Below are positions 1 through 7,207 of a DNA stretch of 24,024 nt, piece after piece. The notes below the pieces were generated by a model. It was not told the origin of the DNA. It saw only the letters and a list, made by a program, of their open reading frames with translations, and did not search any database. Position 1 is the stretch's first letter; each line of letters begins with the position of its first letter. Origin of the DNA: a virus; IMG/VR virus record IMGVR_UViG_3300042937_001023, positions 1 through 24,024 of that record, one strand, 5' to 3'. Made by a program: the position numbers and the translations under genes.

Positions 1-690
1 TCAGCGCATTACGCCCAATCGCGATGGCGTCAGAAACAGTGACAGCGTCTGAAAGCGCCGCATAGCCAATGCCGACATTATAGCTGCCGGTGAATGCTGT
101 GGCCGAAGCGCCTGCTTCAGAGCCAATTAGCGTGTTGAACGAGCCCGTTACGTTGCTGCCAGCGTTCTGTCCAACAATCGTATTGTCACTCGCTGTCGAA
201 GCAACGCCCATGGCATTGCGGCCCACGACCGTATTCCGGTCCCCGTTGGTCTGGTCAAATGCCTGATAGCCAATCGCGACGTTATTGATGCCCGTCGTTA
301 AGCCGCCGCCCGCAGAAAAGCCCATAAGGACGTTCTGTGTTCCGGAGGACATCGTTCCGCCCGAACCAATTCCGATGGCAATGTTGTTTGTACCGCCCGC
401 CCCGTATCCGAGGGCAAATCCACCTATCGCAATATTGTTTACTGCTGTAGTTGCAGCGCCCATAGCGTCTGCACCGATGGCGATGCAGTTTGTCGGAAGG
501 CTGGCTTGGTCTAATGCCCCATAGCCAATCGCAATAATATTTGAGCCTGCCGTGACACTTGTTCCGGCATTGTAGCCAACAAACACATTGTTGGTTCCGG
601 TTGAAACGCTGTCCCCCGCAAACGCGCCAAGCGCAGTATTGAACGGTGTGCCGGTATTCGTGTAGCCCTGCAGAATAGGCGCATTCGCCC
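1..690 (-). repeat. Protein-level NxAIGxxA beta-roll repeats in the fibre
   Basis: About ten degenerate units of 20-30 residues follow one another in the fibre frame, with cores such as NNVFVGYNAG, NIIAIGYGAL, NNIAIGIGSG, NNVAIGYQAF and NTLIGSEAG. The DNA is diverged, so this is a protein repeat and not a recent tandem duplication. Similar units form YadA-type trimeric heads. The array is still running at the left edge of the window. Confidence 0.75.
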
Positions 691-2683
691 AAGCCGGAAC
701 GCCACCAGAAACGCTCAGAACCTGACCTGATGTGCCAATCCCAAGCTTCGTCAGCGTTGTCGTGCCCGAAGCATACAGAATATCGCCGGCAGTGTAGGAC
801 GCGACACCTGTGCCGCCATTAGCGACTCCGAGCGTGCCGGTCATCGTCATAACGCCAGACGTCGTAATCGGCGAATTGCTAAATGTAAGGCCTGTCGTGC
901 CGCCGTCAACGCCAACACTCGTAACAGTGCCCAGCGGATTGACCGCCCAGGACACATTTGAGCCGTCCGTTGTCAGGAACCGGCCATTGTTGCCGCCCTG
1001 CGGCGGAAGAATAGCATTCGCAGCACCCGCCTGAGTCGTTGCTCCCGTTCCGCCAGAGGTCAGAGCAAGCGTGCCTGCAAGCGTAAATGTTCCCGAAACC
1101 GTAATCGGGTTGGTTGTGTCCGACGTAACCGAAAGGCCTGTCAGGCCAGTAGAGAAACCAACACTCGTAACCGTTCCCGAAGGATTTGTCTCCCACGAGA
1201 CATTCGCCCCGTTCGACATAAGGAACTTACCGTTGTTCCCTGTCTGAACCGGCAGCAGAGCATTGATCGCGTCGTTGGCCGTATTATTTCCCGTGCCGCC
1301 ATTGGCAATCGGCAGAACGCCTGTCACACCCGTGGTCAGCGGAAGGCCAGTCGCATTCGTCAGAACGCCCGCCGTCGGCGTTCCGAGGTTTCCGGAGAAC
1401 GTGACCAGGCCTGCAGCGCCGTTTGTAGCGTTGCTGAGAGCCGTCTGGACGCCTGTACCGAGAGCGGTTAGGCCTGTGCCGCCATTTGAAGGCGCAAGCG
1501 TGCCAGAGAGCGTAATCGCACCCGTAGCCGCCGAAATCGGAAGCAGGCCCGTTGTACCCCCGTCAAACGACAAAACGCCTGTGTTAGAAATCAGAGCGCC
1601 TGTAATGTCAATTCCGGGGCCAGCCGTATAGTCTAGAGCCGCCGAAATCTGCGCCCAGTTCTGCGGCGTAACGCCCAGTGTTCCGCCAGGGCCATCAGTC
1701 TGAACCCACGACGTATTACCGTATGTCGCGCCCTGAAGAACGAACACAAGGCCGTTAACGTAATCCGCCCATGTGTTGGCATAGGTCGGGTAAGTCCAGG
1801 CCCCTGCCTGAACGACATACAAGCCGTTCTCAGCCGCATTCGACTGCGCCCGTACGAGAACTACGTCCCCCGCGACAACCGAAATTGTATCAATCGTCTG
1901 CGGGCCGTTACGTGTAATGTTCGCTGTCGTCGCAACCTTGGCGTTGCCGAGATTCGTCAGCGCGCCCGTGCGGGAGTCAACATACTGCTTCGTCGCTGCC
2001 TGAAGGCCCGATGTCGGATCCTGGGTCAGAGTAATTGTCTGAACGCCAGCGAGCGACGTAATGGTCGTGCCGAGCGTAATCGGCGTCGTGCCAATGGTGG
2101 CAGTCCCCGGACCCCAAGAAGGAGCCGCGCCTGTCGTCGCGTTTAGAATCTGTCCCGTAACGCCCGCTGTAATGAACGAAGTTGTATTTGCAGCTGTCTG
2201 ATACGGAATCTGATTAATATCGCCACCGGCAATATTGGTAGCGCGAGCAGGATAAGAATAAGAGACAGAAGTGCCGTTCGAGACAAGGGCAGTCCCCGAT
2301 GCGCCAACCGAATTAAGACCTGTGCCGCCGTGTGTTAGGTTGAGCACGCCCGAAACAGACACATGACCCGTTGCTGCTGGCGTGGGCAGCAGGCCAGTTG
2401 TTCCAAAGTCAATAGACTGGACTGCCGGAAGCCATGCTACCGCGCCCGTTCCGTCCGTTGTCAAAACAGTATTGACTGTGCCCGGACCAATCGAAGGCGT
2501 CCAGGGCGAGCCATTAATCGTCACAATCCCATAGAAGAACGGGTCTGTAAGCTCCACATGCCAGCCTGCAACCGGGGTCGCCGAAACACTCAGCGGCGTA
2601 GGTGTGGGCGGAAGAAGCGTCTCGCCTGCATTGTCCTTTGCAGGATCGCCCGAAATGCTACCGGCATTGTGAAGGTTAATCAT
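1..2683 (-). CDS. Modular phage tail fibre, C-terminus beyond the window
   Basis: The frame opens at ATG 2683 and stays open for 894 codons to the left edge, so the C-terminus is missing. Residues about 118-640 hold several GGTG boxes of the kind seen in tail-fibre shafts (for example VLPIANGGTG near residue 460). Residues about 225-350 carry ATKQYVDS followed by a module built like QTIDTISVVAGDVVLV and ENGLYVVQAGAWTYP, which is common in receptor-binding fibres. From about residue 674 on there are repeated NNIAIGYGAL-like units, the left-handed beta-roll repeat also found in trimeric adhesin heads. The gene starts 6 bases after its upstream neighbour, with AGGAA as ribosome binding site. Role inferred: host recognition on the virion surface. 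The fibre assignment is firm; the receptor cannot be read. Confidence 0.88.
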   Translation of the reverse strand, partial: MINLHNAGSISGDPAKDNAGETLLPPTPTPLSVSATPVAGWHVELTDPFFYGIVTINGSPWTPSIGPGTVNTVLTTDGTGAVAWLPAVQSIDFGTTGLLPTPAATGHVSVSGVLNLTHGGTGLNSVGASGTALVSNGTSVSYSYPARATNIAGGDINQIPYQTAANTTSFITAGVTGQILNATTGAAPSWGPGTATIGTTPITLGTTITSLAGVQTITLTQDPTSGLQAATKQYVDSRTGALTNLGNAKVATTANITRNGPQTIDTISVVAGDVVLVRAQSNAAENGLYVVQAGAWTYPTYANTWADYVNGLVFVLQGATYGNTSWVQTDGPGGTLGVTPQNWAQISAALDYTAGPGIDITGALISNTGVLSFDGGTTGLLPISAATGAITLSGTLAPSNGGTGLTALGTGVQTALSNATNGAAGLVTFSGNLGTPTAGVLTNATGLPLTTGVTGVLPIANGGTGNNTANDAINALLPVQTGNNGKFLMSNGANVSWETNPSGTVTSVGFSTGLTGLSVTSDTTNPITVSGTFTLAGTLALTSGGTGATTQAGAANAILPPQGGNNGRFLTTDGSNVSWAVNPLGTVTSVGVDGGTTGLTFSNSPITTSGVMTMTGTLGVANGGTGVASYTAGDILYASGTTTLTKLGIGTSGQVLSVSGGVPAWANAPILQGYTNTGTPFNTALGAFAGDSVSTGTNNVFVGYNAGTSVTAGSNIIAIGYGALDQASLPTNCIAIGADAMGAATTAVNNIAIGGFALGYGAGGTNNIAIGIGSGGTMSSGTQNVLMGFSAGGGLTTGINNVAIGYQAFDQTNGDRNTVVGRNAMGVASTASDNTIVGQNAGSNVTGSFNTLIGSEAGASATAFTGSYNVGIGYAALSDAVTVSDAIAIGRNAL
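771..1262 (-). repeat. Two tandem 82-residue fibre modules
   Basis: Two adjacent modules of 246 bp each (about 1017-1262 and 771-1016) match closely at protein level: NNGKFLMSNGANVSWETNP then GTVTSVG in the first, NNGRFLTTDGSNVSWAVNP then GTVTSVG in the second. A perfect 14-bp DNA repeat occurs at 912-925 and 1158-1171, exactly 246 bp apart. Each module ends in a GGTG box. This suggests fibre growth by internal duplication. Confidence 0.7.
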
Positions 2684-2689
2684 GATTGA

Positions 2690-2956
2690 TTATTCCTGAA
2701 TAAGATGCGAAGCCGGACCACCAAGCGATGTTTCTAGCGCGATAAACTCATTCCAGGAGTTTTCGAGCAGAATTCCGTTCACATCCGCCGCCGGAGGGCC
2801 GGGGTTCGGTGTATTGTTGGGGCCTAGGCTGGAATAGTAACCTGATCCCGGAGAGACACCAATGAACTGGCTCTGGAATGAAATGAACGAAGGCGTATAG
2901 CCGTAAAAATTTCCCGGACCTGTGCTCGGCCCCCAAGGAGAATATGAACTAGCCAT
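2690..2956 (-). CDS. Small Gly/Pro/Ser-rich structural protein, unknown
   Basis: This 88-residue protein begins MASSYSPWGPSTGPGNFYGY. It is rich in Gly, Pro, Ser and Tyr in its first 55 residues and has a short probable helix near the end (ENSWNEFIALETSLGG). It has no transmembrane segment or signal peptide. An AAGGAG ribosome binding site lies 7 bases before ATG 2956. It sits directly upstream of the tail fibre and downstream of another small putative structural gene, so a minor virion or fibre-attachment role is plausible. I do not recognise the family. Confidence 0.7.
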   Translation of the reverse strand: MASSYSPWGPSTGPGNFYGYTPSFISFQSQFIGVSPGSGYYSSLGPNNTPNPGPPAADVNGILLENSWNEFIALETSLGGPASHLIQE

Positions 2957-2967
2957 TGCTCAACTCC

Positions 2968-3330
2968 TTAATAACAGATCGAGCCATTTTGCGAAACCGT
3001 CAGCTGCGCGATTCCTGTTCCATTCGTCTGAACCAACCGAACATAACGCGGCGCTGCAGCATAATATGTCTGGGCTGGAACTGTGCTGTTGACGAGATTG
3101 ACATCGCCACAGTTGAACCACGACACAAAAGCTGGGGGAACGGGCGACCCAGGATCGTTAGGATCGTCCAAAGTCTGTTGAACGGTGTATTGAACTGGTG
3201 CTCCCGGAGCATTATAAACTGCAACCTGAACCGAAACAGGCCCAGGACACCAAGCGTCTAAATAGAGCCAATCGCTTATCCGAACCCCAAGTCCTGCAGC
3301 ATTTTCTGTGTAGGTTACTAGCGGTCTCAT
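2968..3330 (-). CDS. Small beta-rich structural protein, unknown
   Basis: The 120-residue protein begins MRPLVTYTENAAGLGVRISD and alternates short hydrophobic stretches with turns, as expected for a beta sandwich (VSVQVAVYN, YVRLVQTNGTGIAQLTV). ATG 3330 is preferred over the upstream in-frame start at 3378, because GGAGA lies 8 bases before 3330 and the longer form would run through the hairpin at 3354-3373. Its place in the capsid-to-fibre block suggests a minor head or tail component. Function is not known. Confidence 0.75.
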   Translation of the reverse strand: MRPLVTYTENAAGLGVRISDWLYLDAWCPGPVSVQVAVYNAPGAPVQYTVQQTLDDPNDPGSPVPPAFVSWFNCGDVNLVNSTVPAQTYYAAAPRYVRLVQTNGTGIAQLTVSQNGSICY

Positions 3331-3353
3331 GCGAAAAGTCTCCAGGAAGAGGT

Positions 3354-3373
3354 GGCCCCGCCGTAGCGGGGCC
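3354..3373 (-). other. GC-rich hairpin with a UACG tetraloop
   Basis: Eight perfect base pairs (GGCCCCGC and GCGGGGCC) close a four-base loop that reads UACG within C-G on the minus-strand RNA, one of the UNCG class of very stable tetraloops. It lies between the stop at 3381 and the start at 3330. No U tract follows, so it is more likely a stabiliser, processing or pausing element than an intrinsic terminator. Confidence 0.6.
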
Positions 3374-3380
3374 GACAATT

Positions 3381-3800
3381 TTAATCGTTAATGTTGGACA
3401 TTCCCTTGAAGCCCGGACGCTCTGTCGTTTTGCTGGACTCAGCAAACGGCGAACGCGGTCCTGTGGCAACCTTGCCGCCAGAAGCGCGCTTCGGACGATC
3501 AAGGCGCGACTTCGGCTCTTTGCCCTCACAAGAACCGCCGTCTTTCTTGGCCTTCTTCGCCTTCATGGCTTCAAATTTGTCCATTCCTTCGGACATTTTG
3601 CCGCGACCGAAGTTGCTGACCTTGCCGCCCTTCTTGAATCCGGTGGCCTGCTCAGCTTCGTCGGCGACATTCGAATCGCCGCCAGCATAGTAATCAGCGC
3701 CCTTGTCGGTGTCCTTGACCTTGACGCCTTCTTCGACCTTGCCGCCCTTTTCGCGGCAGGCGCGACCGCCCGGATCACGATCTTTTGTCTTGCCCTTCAT
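3381..3800 (-). CDS. Basic Gly/Lys-rich protein with GGKV motifs
   Basis: The 139-residue protein is highly charged and predicted to be disordered. It carries a recurrent short motif: EKGGKV near residue 19, KKGGKV near 58 and ASGGKV near 108, with a related KDGGSC near 87. The same motif recurs in the 365-residue protein at 9027-10124 and in the polyvalent protein, so these proteins probably share a partner or a processing step. AAGGA lies upstream of ATG 3800. It lies between two putative structural genes, so an internal or DNA-binding virion protein is a reasonable inference. Family not recognised. Confidence 0.75.
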   Translation of the reverse strand: MKGKTKDRDPGGRACREKGGKVEEGVKVKDTDKGADYYAGGDSNVADEAEQATGFKKGGKVSNFGRGKMSEGMDKFEAMKAKKAKKDGGSCEGKEPKSRLDRPKRASGGKVATGPRSPFAESSKTTERPGFKGMSNIND

Positions 3801-3820
3801 AGCTTCAATCCTTCTCTAAA

Positions 3821-4303
3821 TTAGGTGTTCCCGTTGGGACCCTGCAGATACGTTACAGTGAGAACGCCGCGTCCAGGGCCGCTAACCGCACCGCCCGAAA
3901 CGACAACCTGGACATCGCTATAAGAGTTCGACGGAGTGTCGTAGCCAACAGCGATCCAGTTGTTGTTCTGACCAGCAGTCGTCGTCGAGAATGTCGTCAG
4001 GCCAACTGCAGCCGGAGCGGCGATTGCGTCCGTAAAATACGTCGCTGTAATCGTCGTGCCATCCTGCGTTCCGCCAAGACTGACTGCATTTGTGAATGCA
4101 ATCGTCGTTCGCATGGTGACATCCAGAATCTGGCTCGCGCCGGGGATGCTGATTGTCGTGATCGTGTTCGCGCCTTCAACGACTGCCGCCGTCTGCGCCA
4201 TGACAACCTGACCAACGTTGGAAACGTTGGCGCCAGGATCTGTGCCTGTTGTGTTTAGGATATTACCGGCTCGGATTGGTCCGGTAAAGGTTGTGTAACC
4301 CAT
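3821..4303 (-). CDS. Putative head decoration or minor head protein
   Basis: The 160-residue protein starts MGYTTFTGPIRAGNIL and is beta-rich, with Thr, Ala, Gly and Val dominant, no Cys and almost no Lys, like many small phage head proteins. A perfect AGGAGGT ribosome binding site precedes ATG 4303 and suggests strong translation. The gene lies immediately downstream of the major capsid gene, with a hairpin in the 112-base gap. Role inferred from position and composition: capsid decoration or a capsid-associated fibre. No catalytic motif is visible. Confidence 0.75.
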   Translation of the reverse strand: MGYTTFTGPIRAGNILNTTGTDPGANVSNVGQVVMAQTAAVVEGANTITTISIPGASQILDVTMRTTIAFTNAVSLGGTQDGTTITATYFTDAIAAPAAVGLTTFSTTTAGQNNNWIAVGYDTPSNSYSDVQVVVSGGAVSGPGRGVLTVTYLQGPNGNT

Positions 4304-4386
4304 TTTCTATACCTCCTGCACTAGGTTTCGCCCCGTCGTCCGTGCAGTGTCTGCCGGGCCAGTCGAGGGGGCTAGGATGCCCGGAA

Positions 4387-4407
4387 GGGGCCGCTAAAAG
4401 CGGCCCC
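4387..4407 (-). terminator. Strong hairpin after the capsid gene
   Basis: A perfect 9-bp stem (GGGGCCGCT with AGCGGCCCC) and a 3-base loop lie 8 bases past the capsid stop, in the gap before the 160-residue gene. No U run follows on the minus strand, so termination would be weak or partial. It may instead protect the 3' end of the capsid message. The rest of the gap (4304-4386) holds only the next ribosome binding site. Confidence 0.5.
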
Positions 4408-4415
4408 AACTGTTA

Positions 4416-5330
4416 TTAGTTAGTCGGGAACGAGCCGAAGATCGAACGCCAGTTGTAGTAGCCGAACGAATAACGCTCGTAACCCTTGACGAGGAGGTTG
4501 TCGGTCGTGAAGTCGACCTGCATGTCCATCTCGTACGGGATACGTTCCATGTAAACCAGACCCTTGATATTGGTCAGGAGGAACCAAGCGTAGTTCGATG
4601 TCAAGAAGTCCATGACCATATAACCTTCCGGCAGACCGCCAGCGGTTGTATGGATCGCGTTGACGTCGTTGTCCGCCGTACCCGGGCGCAGCTCTGTCTT
4701 CGTCAGACGGATCGCAACCGGCTCCAGGTTCGGCGGAACAATCAGCTTACGACCACGGGCGAACATTTTCAGTCCCGCGATGTCCTTGAAGTTCTGTCGA
4801 ATCGAAACCATCGCGTTCAGCAGCGACGATTCATTGAGCGCAACCTGAACGACCGGGGTGTTCGGGATGACGCCGCCGTCAATCGGGTGATTGAGCGAGC
4901 AGAGCGCCTGACCGTCACCGCCGACCGCCTGGTTGTAGGTCTGCGCCGTGTTCAGAAGGTTCGCGCCGTAGATTTCCTTGGTCTGACCGAAAGATTCGAT
5001 CAGGCCGAGGTTCGTCGGCGTGAACTGGGTCTTGTACAGGTTGTCGTCGATTGCCTTACGAGTGATCGCGTAGCCGAGACCGATCTCGTAATGCTCCTGG
5101 TTGTAGACATAACGCTCGCTGGCGTTATTGTCGAAAGAAGTCGCGCCGCCTTCCGTCTTGATTGCAGCGAGGCCGAGGTAACGCATTTCAGCGGTACGCT
5201 CGAGAGCCATGTTCGACTTTGCACGTTCGAACACTTTATCCCACTGCGACGGAATCTGCGGGTACTTACCCTCAACGCCCCGGAGGCCGGGGAGGAGAAG
5301 GTCGCGAATAGCCGAGAGATTGACAGCCAT
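4416..5330 (-). CDS. Major capsid protein, HK97 fold
   Basis: The 304-residue protein starts MAVNLSAIRDLLLPGLRGVE and ends YNWRSIFGSFPTN, followed by tandem TAA stops. Order and texture fit the Mu gpT-like group of HK97-fold capsid proteins: an N-terminal arm; an EHYEIGLGYAITRKAIDDN segment near residues 79-97; the LCSLNHP motif near 143-149, typical of gpT-like proteins; FARGRKLIVPPNLEPVA near 190-206; and a C-terminal YERYSFGY. There is no obvious N-terminal pro-domain, in line with a separate scaffold gene (7208-8260). AGGAGC lies upstream of ATG 5330. It builds the shell, probably with the GroES-like protein and host GroEL helping folding. Capsid identity is firm, exact subfamily less so. 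Confidence 0.88.
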   Translation of the reverse strand: MAVNLSAIRDLLLPGLRGVEGKYPQIPSQWDKVFERAKSNMALERTAEMRYLGLAAIKTEGGATSFDNNASERYVYNQEHYEIGLGYAITRKAIDDNLYKTQFTPTNLGLIESFGQTKEIYGANLLNTAQTYNQAVGGDGQALCSLNHPIDGGVIPNTPVVQVALNESSLLNAMVSIRQNFKDIAGLKMFARGRKLIVPPNLEPVAIRLTKTELRPGTADNDVNAIHTTAGGLPEGYMVMDFLTSNYAWFLLTNIKGLVYMERIPYEMDMQVDFTTDNLLVKGYERYSFGYYNWRSIFGSFPTN

Positions 5331-5345
5331 TGGTCCTTGCTCCTA

Positions 5346-5972
5346 TTAGATGCCGGTAACGGCGCTGTTAGTGCGCAGCCACTGATTGTTGAATCCGACA
5401 ATAACGTAGTTGTAAACCGAAGTCGCATCGGTTCCGTTAGAGCCCGGCGGGTCAAGAACCATGTCCGTGATAATAAACGGAAATGACGCTGTCGTGCCGA
5501 GAGTATCGACGAACATGCCCGACTGCTGCGAGAGCGAGTTGCCCACACCGACGTTGAGTTCGCAATACTGACCGACCGGCGATGAACTGAAAGCTGTCGG
5601 GGTGCCAGTAATCTGGAAGCCAGCGCCGCTTGTCTGAACGCGGAATCGTGACTCAGGGCTGTCAATCACATAAGCGATTACATCGCCCGTGGCGTCCGAA
5701 CCGGGCCAATACTGGCTCCAGACTGTCCGCTTCTGAGAAGTCGAAAGGTACTGACAGCCCCAGAAGATTCCTGCGAGCGGCTGAGTGCCGGCAGCGGTGG
5801 CCTGCTGGATGTAGCCATTGGCGGGGCCAATGACCGGCATAACAGCGTCGCCTTTATAAATGGGGGTAGCATTCGCCGCAGAAATGCGGCGGGTCGAAAG
5901 TTTCCAGTCCATACCAGCGCCACCGCTGGTGCTAACTGGTGTAAATCCGGTCGGCGCGAAGTTGTTGGCCAC
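5346..5972 (-). CDS. Putative capsid decoration/stabilisation protein
   Basis: The 208-residue protein starts with GTG at 5972, chosen because a strong AGGAGGAA ribosome binding site lies just upstream. It is beta-rich with many Gly, Ser and Thr. The segment IYKGDAVMPVIGPANGYIQQ near residues 38-57, followed by LAGIFWGC, resembles head decoration proteins of the lambda D or SHP type placed next to capsid genes. It ends 15 bases before the capsid start, so the two are co-expressed. Other possibility: a head-closure or fibre protein. Not essential to the capsid call, and no enzyme motif is present. Confidence 0.75.
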   Translation of the reverse strand: MANNFAPTGFTPVSTSGGAGMDWKLSTRRISAANATPIYKGDAVMPVIGPANGYIQQATAAGTQPLAGIFWGCQYLSTSQKRTVWSQYWPGSDATGDVIAYVIDSPESRFRVQTSGAGFQITGTPTAFSSSPVGQYCELNVGVGNSLSQQSGMFVDTLGTTASFPFIITDMVLDPPGSNGTDATSVYNYVIVGFNNQWLRTNSAVTGI

Positions 5973-6074
5973 GGATTCCTCCTGAATTTTGAGGAAGTCG
6001 TTAACCGTGGCGGCGCGCTACAGTCTAAGACAGTTAATTTGAAAAGTAATCCGGCGCGGACCACTTAATGTTTA

Positions 6075-6096
6075 TTCTGAAGCGTTTGCTTCAGAA
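6075..6096 (-). other. Hairpin downstream of GIY-YIG gene 1
   Basis: A 9-bp perfect stem (TTCTGAAGC with GCTTCAGAA) and 4-base loop lies 21 bases past the endonuclease stop. Its core GAAGCGTYYGCTTC recurs at the 3' end of the second GIY-YIG gene (10157-10170). A short AT-rich stretch follows but no proper U tract, so a weak terminator is possible. The rest of the gap 5973-6117 shows no gene. Confidence 0.5.
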
Positions 6097-6117
6097 ATTC
6101 ATTGCGATTAATTGAGG

Positions 6118-6636
6118 CTATGCCCCCCAATAACGGATCGAACGACGGGCGTTTGAATCCGAAATCGCAATAGAAACCCTTTTTGCTACAGTTTTTCCAA
6201 ATGAAGGGTTCTTGTCCCCCGTCATTCTTACAGACTGTTTGGGTCTTTTTCTGCCAGTTAGCGCAGATTCGGACCCCTTTTTTCCCAAGTTATGATGCAC
6301 AAAACCCGGTTTGCGAGTGTAATGTGCGTCACCGCGAGGAGGATTAATACTACCGCTGTCGCCACCAAAAGTCATATTGTATTCTGGAGATTTATCCAAA
6401 ATGTACAAAATTTCTGACTCTTTAGCTCCGCTTTCCGTTTCCTCGATGCAAAGCACTTCAGCGCGAAATGCTTCCCAGCCATATTTTCGGATTGCGGAAT
6501 GAAAGTGATAGCCTGACCCTCTTTTAGAATCTGCTTGATGCCACGAAAGACGTTCCTCAAGCATTTTAGAAGTATACCCAATATAACGCTTACCGTTACC
6601 GGTATTCGTTACTTGATATACAACAAAATGCCCCAA
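6118..6636 (-). CDS. GIY-YIG homing endonuclease 1
   Basis: The 172-residue protein begins MGHFVVYQVTNTGNGKRYIG. The VYQ and YIG pair (residues 6-8 and 18-20) matches the GIY-YIG core in diverged form. A helix with Arg (LEERLSWHQ) follows, then the acidic segment AKESEILYI near residue 71, which includes the metal-binding Glu, and YNMTFGGDSG near 86-95. The tail is basic, with NPSFG-type NUMOD elements. It is free-standing between two intact head genes and is less GC-rich than they are, which fits a mobile invader. Expected action: cutting an allele that lacks the gene, so repair copies it. The neighbours are not interrupted, so no intron is implied. Confidence 0.88.
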   Translation of the reverse strand: MGHFVVYQVTNTGNGKRYIGYTSKMLEERLSWHQADSKRGSGYHFHSAIRKYGWEAFRAEVLCIEETESGAKESEILYILDKSPEYNMTFGGDSGSINPPRGDAHYTRKPGFVHHNLGKKGSESALTGRKRPKQSVRMTGDKNPSFGKTVAKRVSIAISDSNARRSIRYWGA

Positions 6637-6655
6637 GATGCACCTTCAATTTTGT

Positions 6656-6687
6656 GACGCTCCCGAGTATTATCGCTCGGGAGTGTC
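6656..6687 (-). other. 12-bp hairpin between two genes
   Basis: The stem pairs GACGCTCCCGAG with CTCGGGAGTGTC (one G-U pair) around an 8-base loop. It lies after the stop of the 161-residue gene (6710) and just before the GIY-YIG start (6636). On the minus-strand RNA the T-rich run comes before the stem, not after it, so it is not a standard terminator. It could limit read-through or mask the endonuclease ribosome binding site. Confidence 0.55.
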
Positions 6688-6709
6688 AAAAAGAAAAGCC
6701 CCTATTTTA

Positions 6710-7195
6710 TTATTCGTTAGGGACATCAATCGGAGCGCGAGATTTGCTGAACCGATTGACTTCTCGGCGACCGAGATCGCTCGAACGACCTTCCCGCATC
6801 TGCGCTTCTTTCGTCAGAACTGCTTCACGGGCATTGCGTTTTTCTTCTTCACGAGCTTCTTGTGTGAAAATCAGAGGGCGCTCCATCAAAACGAGGCCAC
6901 CGACCTCGATTGTATTGCCCTGCCAGTTGCGCGGCATCAATTCTGGGTGACGAGAGAGCGGAACAGCTTCCCAGCCGTTCAGTTCGTCCTGACGAATCTG
7001 GTCGATTTCGTCCCTTCCCATCACAGATTTGAGCCGCCACTGATAATCCCAGCCATCCGGCGGAGAAGGAGCCCAATATTTGTCTCTTTCGCCGCCTTGA
7101 AGTTCGGGATTTCCGCGCAACTGGCGAATTCTTGCCTCTGCGCGCGCTTTTGAATCGAGAGGTGCTTCTTTTTTCGGTGCTTCAGTCGTTGCCAT
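6710..7195 (-). CDS. Conserved phage head-region protein, unknown function
   Basis: The 161-residue protein begins MATTEAPKKEAPLDSKARAE. Its middle, PPDGWDYQWRLKSVMG (residues about 45-60) followed by GWEAVPLSRHPELMP and LVLMERP, looks like a recurrent phage protein type found between scaffold and capsid genes; I know of no assigned function. The ends are highly charged and helical (EAREEEKRNAREAV near 113-126). AAGGAA precedes ATG 7195, 12 bases after the scaffold stop, so the two are probably translated together. Role inferred from context: head assembly, perhaps a second scaffold or an internal protein. Confidence 0.75.
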   Translation of the reverse strand: MATTEAPKKEAPLDSKARAEARIRQLRGNPELQGGERDKYWAPSPPDGWDYQWRLKSVMGRDEIDQIRQDELNGWEAVPLSRHPELMPRNWQGNTIEVGGLVLMERPLIFTQEAREEEKRNAREAVLTKEAQMREGRSSDLGRREVNRFSKSRAPIDVPNE

Positions 7196-7207
7196 AGTTC
7201 AAATTCC

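Noticed and set aside
282-1839. Several short open frames on the minus strand
   Set aside because: They are out of frame with the fibre gene, which is open from 2683 to the window edge and carries all the recognisable fibre motifs.
771-2330. CRISPR-like array from repeated GGTG-coding DNA
   Set aside because: Spacing is irregular, the repeats are protein-level and in one open frame, and no spacers of constant length exist.
3331-3378. Longer N-terminus of the 120-residue protein from 3378
   Set aside because: It would translate through the hairpin at 3354-3373 and there is a good ribosome binding site for ATG 3330.
3198-3824. A 208-codon open frame on the plus strand
   Set aside because: It runs antisense across the Gly/Lys-rich gene and part of the 120-residue gene. 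The minus-strand genes have good ribosome binding sites and the recurring GG motif.
4650-5486. A 278-codon open frame on the plus strand
   Set aside because: It is antisense to the major capsid gene and part of the decoration gene. The Arg/Val-rich translation mirrors the codon bias of the true strand.
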